The translations under genes were made by a program, and so were the position numbers. This document shows, in pieces, positions 48,601-56,748 of a DNA stretch of 64,000 nt; the first letter of the stretch is position 1, and each line of letters begins with the position of its first letter. Source of the stretch: Patiria pectinifera (taxonomy: Eukaryota; Echinodermata; Asteroidea; Valvatida; Asterinidae); contig CM057140.1 in assembly GCA_029964075.1 (NCBI GenBank), forward strand, positions 7,768,643 to 7,832,642, read 5' to 3'. The notes beneath the pieces were generated by a model. The model saw nothing but the letters and a program-made list of their open reading frames with translations. It was not told the DNA's origin and did not search any database.

Positions 48601-51600
48601 GAGAGTAGGACACCAGAGGGTCTAGACGCGGAGAAAGCCTTCGTCGAGCTGCTGGAAGAATACGGGGAAGACAAAAGTGCCCTGTCTCCCGTGGCCAAGT
48701 TCTACGCCAGGGTGCAGCGGGGAAACGAAACCCCAATGGAGTTCGCCATTGCACTAGAATCCACCTTGAGGGAGGTTGAAGAGACGAGGCGGCGACGGGG
48801 ACAGAAGTCCGAGGAAGAGAGCCGAGACAAGATGTTGGCGACCCAGTTCATGGTGGGGTTGAAGAACCTACACTACAAGCAGAGATTGGCGCCGATGCAA
48901 CCGAGGTTTATGGCCTTCCGGGACGTGCGCCGGGAACTTCACATTATTGATGAAGAGGAGAGACAGGCAGCAGACCTAAGACGACAGCAGACGTCCTTCT
49001 CAATGAGCGAGGTGGCTCAAAACTCGCCCCAAGTTAAGGCCCTGGGTAAAGACGTAAAGGGGCCAGCCCAACCCGTGAAGGAGGTCGTCCCGGTCCCACT
49101 CGGGCCAAACGACCCCAACACTCCGATAATCCAGCAACTCATGAAGCAACAACTGGAGGAGATGAAGGGGATGCATCGTGGTCAGATGGAGGCCTTGGAC
49201 AGAGTTCTCCAGGAGCAACGCCAACATGGTCAACGCCTTGCACGACTAGAGGGTGCTGTTTTCCAACATCAGCCCACCCGTCAGCCCCAATCGTGCAAAC
49301 CCCCATATACTGGATGCTTCAACTGTGGAGATCGCCGACATCTAGCAAGAAATTGCCCCCAGCTTAACCACAGTGAGCAACCACAGCAGCAGCAGGCCCC
49401 CACCACTCAGCCTATGTTAAACGGACAAAACCTGCGGATGTAGGGCAGTCGGCGGGTTTAACAGGGAAGAGCCCACTTAACACTAATACATATACATCCA
49501 TCAATAGCCATGTGAAAGAGGACCGAACGAGTGGTGTGGAGAGGACAGCTGAGATACCAGAAGCTGGGCCTGTCAACAGAACAGAGATTGGGTTCTCTGG
49601 AATTTATTGTTTCGCATTAATAGATACAGGTTCGCAAGTAACCACGGTGACCAATGAATTCGTCCAGAGATATCCTGAGCTCAGACTCCAACCACTCCGA
49701 CGTGTCCATTTTAGGAGCCGGAGGACAAGTTGTCCAACACCTAGGAGTCATAACGGTCGATGTACATGTTATGGGTCAACATATCCGAGGGTTCCGGCCT
49801 TTGTTGTTCCGGCAACTGTTCGCCTTGACACCCCTGTACTCATTGGCACCAATGTCATACGTGCCAGTCGGGACAGGATGAAGGGCTCTCATGGGTCGAA
49901 GTTCATGGAGAAAACGCAACAGTTGTCCCCCAAGTGGTTCCAGGCTTTCCAGGTTGTCAATGAAGATGGGGCAGACCTTGCTAAGGAGAATGGAGACATT
50001 GGCATTTGTAGATATGCAGGCAGACATGCGCTGGACTTGTCGCCTGGAGAGAAAGTTGCTGTTCAGGCATGGCTACCAAAGTCTGTGCGCAAAAGAAGTA
50101 TCACTGCCATGTTAGACAACAGCCGCACTAAGGAGCTGGCAGTAGGCCGCACACTGGTTCAGGTGCAGGGCTCCAGGGTGTCAGTCCAACTCTGCAATCT
50201 GTCTGATCACCGGATGACTCTCCGGAGAAATGCAAAGGTAGCGACCCTCTCCTGCTTCAAGTTGGTCAGTCCAGCGGCAGTGCAAAATGAGAAAGAGGCA
50301 GTCATCATGGAACAAGTTGCTGTCGACACCAGTCCAGTGCCAGAGGTTGATCTGCAGGGTGCTGACTTGACCCCATCTCAGAAGAAGGCTGTCGATATGC
50401 TTCTATCTCAGAATGCAGATGTGTTCTCCAAGGGGCACTTAGATGTGGGTTCGACTACCACAGTGGAACATGAAATACCACTGAGTGACCCAACTCCATT
50501 CAGGCTCCCCTACCGGAGAATTCCCCCAGCCCAGTACCATGCGGTAAGAAGCCACATCGAAGAGCTTAAGGAGGCGGGAATAGTTCGACATAGCCAGAGC
50601 CCTTTTGCGTCCCCCATAGTTGTGGTAGAGAAGAAGGATGGAACAATTCGCCTGTGTGTCGATTATCGGAAGCTGAATTCCAGAACCACCAGGGATGCAT
50701 TCCCACTCCCAAGGATTGACGAGGCCCTTGATGCCCTTGGGAAGGCAAGGTACTTTTCATGCCTAGACCTCACGTCCGGCTACCACCAGGTGAAAATGGC
50801 ACCCAAGGATCAGCAGAAGACAGCCTTCACGTCTCCCATGGGGTTGTATGAGTATACCCGCATGCCCTTTGGCCTTGTTAATGCTCCAGCTACGTTCCAA
50901 AGGTTAATGTCCACTGTATTTGGTGACATGACTTTCGAGAGTCTCCTCATATACCTTGATGATATAGTGGTTTTCAGCAGCACCATAGAGGAACACATGG
51001 AACGTCTAGGCAAGGTCTTTGCTCGGCTGAGAGAACATGGACTAAAGTTGAAACCCTCTAAGTGCCAACTGTTCAGGACCGAGGTTCGATACTTAGGCCA
51101 TATAGTGTCTGCCAAGGGGATTGCCACGGATCCTGAAAAGGTCTCCATCATGAAGAGTTGGCCTGTACCCACGTGTAGGAGAGGTGTGAGGAGCTTCTTG
51201 GGGATGACTGGCTATTATCGGAAGTTCATCCAACACTATGCCAATATAGCAGCTCCTCTCTTCGCCTTAACTGGGGGAAAACGAGGTGGCAAGGAGCCAC
51301 CTTTTGTCTGGACCACTGAGTGTCAAGAGGCCTTCACCACACTGATGTCTAAGCTGATCTCTGCACCCATCTTGGCGTACGCTGATTACAGCCTCCCATT
51401 TACAGTGCAGACTGATGCATCCAGAGACGGTCTAGGAGCAGTTCTGACGCAGACACAAGAAGGCAAGGAGCGAGTGCTTGCATATGCTAGCCGCTCTCTG
51501 TCCGCCGCCGAAAGGAAATATCCAGCACACAAGGTGGAGTTCAAGGCACTTCACTGGGCGGTGACAGATAAGTTCAAGGACTATCTGTATGGTAACGAGG

Positions 51601-54600
51601 TGACTGCTATGACGGACAACAATCCGCTCACGTATGTGTTGAAGAAGGCCAAGTTAGATGCCCATAGTCATCGTTGGATTAGTGACCTCGCCCAGTACAA
51701 CCTCAGCATTGTGTATAGACCAGGCAAACTGAATGCCAATGCCGATGCATTGTCCAGAATCCCCAGGAATGATGTACAACAGATCCTGAATGCAGTTGAT
51801 GAGGTCGACAAGGAGACTACTCAACATCCAATAGCAGCTCAGCAGATGGTTCCCCAGGAAGGAGACCCGAGCACTTCAATGGCGGAGCGTACGTACTCTG
51901 AAGAATGCGCTTCCTCTGGGTCATGTGACGTGTCTGAAGGGCCTGAGGCCAGGGAGCATGCAACAGTGGGAACTGTACTTGAACAGATACCAGGCGTAGC
52001 AATGACTCAGCAGGACTTGGACATCAGTCGTGTGACAACTCTTAAGTTGACACGAAAGTCTAGACCAAGTAAGAGGCAGATGAAGGCTGAAGCTCCTGCA
52101 GTCCGCAGATTGTTGAGGTCATGGGATAACCTTCACGTGAAAGACGGTGCACTGTTCTACGTCCATATCACAGAGGATAGAGACAACTATCTACCCATCC
52201 CCTCGAAGTCACTGCGACCCCAGGTCCTGAAACATCTCCATGACAAGATGGGACATCTTGGATTCGAGAAGACAGTCCAGCTAGTACGAGACCGTTACTT
52301 CTGGCCCGGCTTATATTCTGAAACGAAGGCATATGTCGAGAAGTGCAAGCGATGTGCCCTAAGGAAACTACCGGACACTCGGCGACAAGCACCCCTTCAG
52401 AGCATCCAGACAACCCGACCATTAGAGTTGGTCTGTATAGACTTCCTGTCACTGGAGAGGTCGAAAGGTGGTTTCGAACACATCCTGGTAGTGACAGACC
52501 ACTACACCCGGTATGCACAGGCGTACGCGACGAGAGATGAGACTGCAAATACGGTGGCACGAGTCTTATGGGAGAAGTATATCAAGAACTACGGCATCCC
52601 TGAACGTATTCACTCTGATCAGGGGAGATGTTTTGAATCAGCTATAGTGAAGGAGCTGTGTAATCTCCTCGGTACTGTGAAAAGTAAAACGTCTCCCTAC
52701 CACCCCCAAGGCAACGGGATGACGGAACGTTTCAACCGGACGCTATTGTCTATGATGGGAACCCTTGAACCTGACCAGAAGCCTAACTGGGCGATGCACT
52801 TGCAGTCGATGACTTATGCCTACAATAGTACGAGACATGAGACAACAGGCTATAGTCCATTCTATCTGATGTTCTTGAGGGAACCTAGGCTACCCGTGGA
52901 CCTTGTAACTCCAGGGGAGCCAGAGTCAGAGGAGAGCCGTCCCCAGTCCCTGTACGTCCAGCAGATGCAGAAACACCTCCGGAATGCCAGCGAAAAGGTG
53001 AAGCTCGCAACCAAGAAGGCACTACACAAGCAAAAGTTGAACTATGACAAACAGATTCGTGGAACCGAGAGAGAACTTCAGCCAGGAGATCGAGTCCTTG
53101 TCGCCAACAAAACACCAAGAGGCAGAGGTAAGCTGAGAGACAAATGGGAGGAAATACCTTACATCGTCCTTAGGCAACTGGGAGACTTGCCAGTGTATAC
53201 CATTCAGCAACGTGGATCTACGAAGACGAGAAATATACATCGAAACCTACTGGCCATTTGTCCTTTCGAGGTAGAGGATGAAACAGATGAGGGTCTACTT
53301 CCACCCCTGCCGCAGTCTCAAGATGTGGACGGACCTCAGGTTTATCTACTTCAACCCCCTCCACAGTTCCAGGATGAAGATTATCCTCCGCATCTCCATC
53401 TACCCCCACCCCTACATCAGTTGCAGGATGAAGAACCAGAGTCATCCTGTGGTAGCAGTACAGCTGATGAGTCTGAAGTGTCCACTGATAGCTCCGCTAG
53501 TTCTGACAGTGTATTGGAGGTGAGGACCAGCCGACGACCAAAGAGAAGCGTCCGTCCGCCTCGCAGGTTTGGAGACTGGCAGTGAATAGTTAATGAATTA
53601 TGCCCATAGTGGTCACACAATTTTCGAGGATTCTAGTAATAAGTCTTGACACGCTCCTTGCCCCATTGCTAAGGATAGCAATGTATTTTAGTTGGCGAGT
53701 GTGTGGCAGGGCCACATAGTTAACTTGCATTAGCTTTTGGTTTTCAACATAGGAGTCCCTCCCCCCTGACTTGCATACACTTAGTTTGTGTTGTAGCCCT
53801 CTTAAGTTAATTAAGTAGAAGTTTATGACACAGTAAAATAATAGCAGTGCTGTAGGAGGATAGTAGTGTACGCCCCCTGGATAGAGTAAACATCCTGTCC
53901 AGAACAGAGACCCCCTTATCTGTGAGACCATGTGGTCCATGCCTCATTTTGCAGACTGGTAGAAGGCAGGGCAGCATCATTTAGTTTTGCTCTGCAGATT
54001 CCCTTGAAAATCTATGGCGTTTTCTACCCTGAAAGTTTGGTCTGCTGCTGGATTCGGTTGTTTAAGCTGTTGTTTTCGATTTATGACCTTCTTTTGATGC
54101 TGTATTGGTTTTAATTTTCGTTGGTTTTAAATCTTAGGTTTTTAGTTGTTGGTTTTAATTTTAAATCTTCGTTCTAGGTTTTAGTTGTTGGTTTCTTTAT
54201 TTTTTATCTGGTTTATGGTTTTTGGTCGGTTTATGGCTTGAAGTGATTGAGTTGTTTTTTTTTTAGTCTATTTTTGCTTCATTTACTTAGTTTCAGTTGT
54301 GATCATTATACTGAGTTTTTTTTTGGTTCATAGCAGTTTTTTATCTTTAGGGAAAGTCAAAGGTCATTTACATTCGTTTGGTTAGGAGAACATCAAGGTT
54401 GGTCAAGTGTCAGGTACAAAATCGGTCGTTCTTCGAGTCTCATAATTTTATTTTTGGTTTAGTTTGTTTTTAATTGTCGTTCAGGAGAAATAAATGCGTT
54501 CCAGTGATAGCTCTTTAATCTCTGTCTCTTTGTCAACTTAACTTTCCTCGCGATTTTCTAGAGATCCTAGGTCCAATTCCTTTGTTCCATTTTTCTGGGT

Positions 54601-54855
54601 TACACTTGCATCATCCTAACATACTGTTCACTACAGCAGTTCTTACACAAAACGTATGCATCTTTTTCTCCAGCATCAAAGGCATGGTATTTGATTCAGC
54701 TAATGGTGACTTCCTGAAATTATCTGACTCTGGAATCATCTTACGAGCAAGTCACGGGTCTAAGATGATGTCTGATATTGAGATAGAGGCCAAGTATGGT
54801 ACAGATAGACAATGGCAGCATTTCCATCAACTAGAAAGCACTCTACAGCAATCAG
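42498..54855 (+). CDS. NT5DC1: NT5DC1-like 5'-nucleotidase domain protein, first three exons
   Basis: Member of the HAD-superfamily IMP/GMP-type 5'-nucleotidase group; animal NT5DC1 has no firmly assigned substrate. Exons 42498-42611, 45403-45494 and 54674-54855 join in frame (ATG at 42498) and give about 129 residues. Catalytic motif I is CIGLDIDHTLCKYKL (DxDxT), as in human VVGFDLDHTLCRYNL. Exon 2 gives LVEEKGYDERLL, exon 3 gives DFLKLSDSGIILRASHGSKM. The following part (the YYFYDNYFDLP region in human) was not found up to 64000, so either the gene continues beyond the window or it is broken. LTR retrotransposon 2 lies in intron 2, about 70 bp before exon 3. Confidence 0.88.
42720..44465. 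repeat. Large imperfect palindrome with about 650-bp arms
   Basis: The left arm (about 42720-43400) and right arm (about 43770-44465) are inverted copies: TTTTTTAACATTTGGACATG, AAATCAAAGTG, CACAGAAAGTGAAAT and GTTCCCTAACGTGGCGCACT occur in both. The centre (43410-43760) has a second inverted pair GCAGAATACCCCGCCACTCG and its inverse, with repeated GGCTACGCGGATAC words. No coding frame. Lies in NT5DC1 intron 1; a shorter relative is at 305-572. Confidence 0.8.
44466..45402. other. NT5DC1 intron 1, remainder
   Basis: No exon or transposon with clear ends. A G tract at about 44989-45008 is followed by a C-rich segment to about 45066. Confidence 0.45.
45403..45494 (+). CDS. NT5DC1: NT5DC1 exon 2
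   Basis: Acceptor TTTTCAACAG| and donor CCTATG|GTAAGT. Codes for LSYDYSAKILVEEKGYDERL and LQPFEMHKDL, aligning with the human LVKEKGYDKELL region. Ends in phase 2. Confidence 0.9.
45945..46275 (-). repeat. tRNA-derived SINE with LINE-like 3' tail
   Basis: On the minus strand: A box TGGCCTAGTGG (46259-46249), B box GGTTCGAGTCC (46204-46194), a body of about 200 bp, then the tail GTAAAGTGCTTTGATACCCC and AGCACTATATAGAATTGCTA, of the kind shared with CR1/L2-type LINEs. Lies in NT5DC1 intron 2. Confidence 0.75.
47121..48023 (+). repeat. 5' LTR of element 2
   Basis: 903 bp, TGTGGCAGGG...TGGGTTACA. T-rich second half; AATAAA at 47908-47913. Confidence 0.94.
48169..49443 (+). CDS. Gag of element 2
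   Basis: 424 residues from ATG 48169 to TAG 49441-49443. Central capsid-like region with VPTFSGKERHGPRLEDWIRD and ETPMEFAIALESTLREVEET, a coiled-coil stretch rich in Gln/Glu, and one CCHC zinc knuckle CFNCGDRRHLARNC close to the C-terminus. Forms the particle and binds RNA. The frame is open upstream to 48139, but only a GTG is there, so the ATG is preferred. The 3' end overlaps the pol frame by 67 nt. Confidence 0.9.
   Translation: MTLTPNQHRTAHLISDTPPQLTPQTTYAVTPGLGQSPNMEGAHHQFPHLLPPSEGVSPLRLAGLDPLHTAAEQRGQGAPRMLTTHQVKSVPTFSGKERHGPRLEDWIRDMRFLLGCKGTAPGILQFHEAVRHTGGKARDVLLNLESRTPEGLDAEKAFVELLEEYGEDKSALSPVAKFYARVQRGNETPMEFAIALESTLREVEETRRRRGQKSEEESRDKMLATQFMVGLKNLHYKQRLAPMQPRFMAFRDVRRELHIIDEEERQAADLRRQQTSFSMSEVAQNSPQVKALGKDVKGPAQPVKEVVPVPLGPNDPNTPIIQQLMKQQLEEMKGMHRGQMEALDRVLQEQRQHGQRLARLEGAVFQHQPTRQPQSCKPPYTGCFNCGDRRHLARNCPQLNHSEQPQQQQAPTTQPMLNGQNLRM
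49377..53585 (+). CDS. Pol of element 2 (protease-RT-RNase H-integrase)
   Basis: Open in the -1 frame relative to gag from 49377, with no ATG near the start, so it is expected as a Gag-Pol fusion by -1 frameshifting. Counting residues from 49512: protease ALIDTGSQVTT (Asp at 38), RT with LCVDYRKLNS and YLDD (481-484), RNase H TDAS (634) to NADALSRIP, integrase HHCC finger (about 905-948), catalytic CIDF, HSDQGR and GMTERFNR (Glu at 1072), then a C-terminal domain and a Pro-rich acidic tail. All catalytic residues I could check are present and no stop interrupts the frame. About 1400 codons, normal for the family. Confidence 0.93.
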   Translation, partial: ATTAAAGPHHSAYVKRTKPADVGQSAGLTGKSPLNTNTYTSINSHVKEDRTSGVERTAEIPEAGPVNRTEIGFSGIYCFALIDTGSQVTTVTNEFVQRYPELRLQPLRRVHFRSRRTSCPTPRSHNGRCTCYGSTYPRVPAFVVPATVRLDTPVLIGTNVIRASRDRMKGSHGSKFMEKTQQLSPKWFQAFQVVNEDGADLAKENGDIGICRYAGRHALDLSPGEKVAVQAWLPKSVRKRSITAMLDNSRTKELAVGRTLVQVQGSRVSVQLCNLSDHRMTLRRNAKVATLSCFKLVSPAAVQNEKEAVIMEQVAVDTSPVPEVDLQGADLTPSQKKAVDMLLSQNADVFSKGHLDVGSTTTVEHEIPLSDPTPFRLPYRRIPPAQYHAVRSHIEELKEAGIVRHSQSPFASPIVVVEKKDGTIRLCVDYRKLNSRTTRDAFPLPRIDEALDALGKARYFSCLDLTSGYHQVKMAPKDQQKTAFTSPMGLYEYTRMPFGLVNAPATFQRLMSTVFGDMTFESLLIYLDDIVVFSSTIEEHMERLGKVFARLREHGLKLKPSKCQLFRTEVRYLGHIVSAKGIATDPEKVSIMKSWPVPTCRRGVRSFLGMTGYYRKFIQHYANIAAPLFALTGGKRGGKEPPFVWTTECQEAFTTLMSKLISAPILAYADYSLPFTVQTDASRDGLGAVLTQTQEGKERVLAYASRSLSAAERKYPAHKVEFKALHWAVTDKFKDYLYGNEVTAMTDNNPLTYVLKKAKLDAHSHRWISDLAQYNLSIVYRPGKLNANADALSRIPRNDVQQILNAVDEVDKETTQHPIAAQQMVPQEGDPSTSMAERTYSEECASSGSCDVSEGPEAREHATVGTVLEQIPGVAMTQQDLDISRVTTLKLTRKSRPSKRQMKAEAPAVRRLLRSWDNLHVKDGALFYVHITEDRDNYLPIPSKSLRPQVLKHLHDKMGHLGFEKTVQLVRDRYFWPGLYSETKAYVEKCKRCALRKLPDTRRQAPLQSIQTTRPLELVCIDFLSLERSKGGFEHILVVTDHYTRYAQAYATRDETANTVARVLWEKYIKNYGIPERIHSDQGRCFESAIVKELCNLLGTVKSKTSPYHPQGNGMTERFNRTLLSMMGTLEPDQKPNWAMHLQSMTYAYNSTRHETTGYSPFYLMFLREPRLPVDLVTPGEPESEESRPQSLYVQQMQKHLRNASEKVKLATKKALHKQKLNYDKQIRGTERELQPGDRVLVANKTPRGRGKLRDKWEEIPYIVLRQLGDLPVYTIQQRGSTKTRNIHRNLLAICPFEVEDETDEGLLPPLPQSQDVDGPQVYLLQPPPQFQDEDYPPHLHLPPPLHQLQDEEPESSCGSSTADESEVSTDSSASSDSVLEVRTSRRPKRSVRPPRRFGDWQ
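49416..49422 (+). promoter_or_regulatory. Candidate -1 frameshift heptamer G TTA AAC
   Basis: In gag phase it reads G TTA AAC, so slippage gives GTT AAA in the pol frame. It lies 18 nt before the gag stop codon, within the 67-nt overlap. It departs from the strict X XXY YYZ rule at the first base, but GUUAAAC is a known functional slippery site in an arterivirus. A stimulatory downstream structure was not tested. Confidence 0.5.
53702..54604 (+). repeat. 3' LTR of element 2
   Basis: 903 bp, same as the 5' copy wherever compared, with AATAAA at 54489-54494. Ends 69 bp before NT5DC1 exon 3, so its polyadenylation signal and sense orientation could affect NT5DC1 transcripts. Confidence 0.94.
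54674..54855 (+). CDS. NT5DC1: NT5DC1 exon 3
   Basis: Acceptor TTTTTCTCCAG| and donor AATCAG|GTTAGT. Codes for IKGMVFDSANGDFLKLSDSG and IILRASHGSKMMS, very close to human. Only about 70 bp separate its start from the 3' LTR of element 2. Confidence 0.92.
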
Positions 54856-56492
54856 GTTAGTTTGGTTGGATAAGGACATTTTCATCAAAACCACAGTTTT
54901 CAACCTGTCTCTCCTTGTTCAAAATGGTTTCTAGTAAGGCCCCCCCCCCATATTTTTTTTTGCATTTTCCACCAAAATGGTCTTAACCCTAACCTTCCCA
55001 TATCCTGTAAAATCCTCTTTGCAAAATGGAGGATTTTGCAGGATTGAGGCTATATGGAAAAAAATTGTGGCAGATTTTGGAGGATGCACTGTGTCAAGGT
55101 CTTACGCCAGACCTTGTGTTGTTTATGCTAAGCCCTGCATAAATTTAGGCCTACATTATGCTTGAAATCCTCTGCACTGCTCCAGGATGTCACTGGCTCT
55201 GCCTCAAAATATTGACAGAGACATGCTGGAAGATTTTGCAGGATTGAGGCAGTGGTCACCCCTCCAAGGACCACAGTCAAGAAATAACGGATGATTTGGG
55301 AAGATTGAGGCTGTATGCAATTTTTACATGGTGGCAGTTGGAGGATTTTGCAGGATTGAGGTTGCATCCTAGCAAAAATGCCTGGGGAGTAATACTTAAC
55401 ATAATACTGTTGTTTTATAGTTTCCTAATTTTTTTTATGTACAATCAAGATTTTGTTTGGCAGCGTAATAATATTATCGGAATACATCAGATTTCTCCTC
55501 GAGCTTTCATTTTTGATGCGTCACAATCACGTAATCACGGCCAGGATCGCAGGTAAACTAATTTACCACTGCATTCGGGATTTATCACCAAGTACCAGCC
55601 AGCCACTTCATGTCATTCATAAATAGATGACGGATCTACTACGTGCCTCGTACGGATCCTGGAAACTTTTAATAGTGTCGACGTGACTCTACCACTTCTG
55701 GACTTCTGGAAGTAGCTTCAGAAATTGAAACTTTGCCAATAAATCCCTGCCTACAAAATTTGCAGGAACATTTTGAATATTTAAAAAAAAAAATCCCGAT
55801 CTTTTGCCGATCTACCAGTCTGAATATTTTTCAAGATTGTTTCGGTCAAGATTGTGTACATGTATGACTTTGTGGATTGCGATCGCATAAATAAAGGAAT
55901 GAAACCACGCCCTTATTTACGACTTCGCTGTATATCCCTACATATAAAACATGATACATCATGTGATGGGGCCGTGGAAAGAGTAACATTTAGACCAACT
56001 TTTCAATCAAATAACAGTATGGTCCTTCAGTCAGCACATGCTCATCTACAAGGGAATTCCCCGAGATGAGAAATTATAAGCTTGCTTGTCACAAAATGGA
56101 TTCTGTGCTTAATGAAAGGATTTGCAGAGAATGTTGGTAAAAGTGCTGTAAGCCTGCATGTACAAAAGAACGGCTTTCTGGGTATAGCACATTCCTTGAA
56201 TTGCATGTGCCCTGGTCTTACAACATACAAGAGTCAGGTTGGCGTAGCGGTACTTTCCTCGCCTTCCACCACTGTGACCCGGGTTCGAATCCCACCTGGG
56301 CCAATATGTGGATTGGGTTTTCAGCCCCTGCCTGATACCGTGGGTTTTCCCCAGAATATTCTTCTGGGCTTTTCCTCCCACCTCTAAAACTGTAACTTCT
56401 TCTCATTGTCTTCTCTCCATAGGTCCCTCAGGCTTGCGAGCTACAGTGCCGAGGGCGCTTTTGAGGAATCCTTGGTTTCATTACCAGAAATG

Positions 56493-56529
<37 letters not shown>

Positions 56530-56748
56530 TAGAAAGTGAAATTACATCATTTGTAAGTTTCATTTCGTTTGTGAAATTTATAGAATATGGTGTGATTTGT
56601 AAGTGATATTATGTAGTCATTGCAGTGATTATGTGAAACTGAAAGGTTTCTGTGTTTTGTTTTGCATTCATGTTTATAATTGGACTGTGGAGAAAATACA
56701 GTGTAGTATAAACCAACTGTTTACAAGTGTGCATTGTATTAAACAAAC
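54856..56748. other. Region between NT5DC1 exon 3 and the Ig-receptor gene
   Basis: No exon found. At about 55025-55370 the phrase GGAGGATTTTGCAGGATTGA recurs at least three times with variants, a loose local repeat. A SINE follows at 56232-56526. The promoter of the downstream gene is not recognisable. Confidence 0.5.
56232..56526 (+). repeat. tRNA-derived SINE with (AAT)n tail
   Basis: A box TGGCGTAGCGG (56240-56250) and B box GGTTCGAATCC (56282-56292) with normal spacing, a body to about 56490 and an (AAT)n tail to about 56526. Ends 220 bp before the start codon of the Ig-receptor gene. Confidence 0.75.

Larger units (their letters stand above)
47121..54604 (+). mobile_element. LTR retrotransposon 2, complete Ty3/gypsy element
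   Basis: 7484 bp with 903-bp LTRs (47121-48023, 53702-54604), TG...CA ends and 4-bp target duplication CTTG (47117-47120, 54605-54608). Gag and Pol frames are both open; Pol has protease, RT, RNase H and integrase in the Ty3/gypsy order. I found no difference between the LTRs. It lies in sense orientation in NT5DC1 intron 2. No env-like frame. The primer site is unclear: TGG occurs at 48039, 15 bases after the LTR, but I could not match it to a tRNA. Confidence 0.95.
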
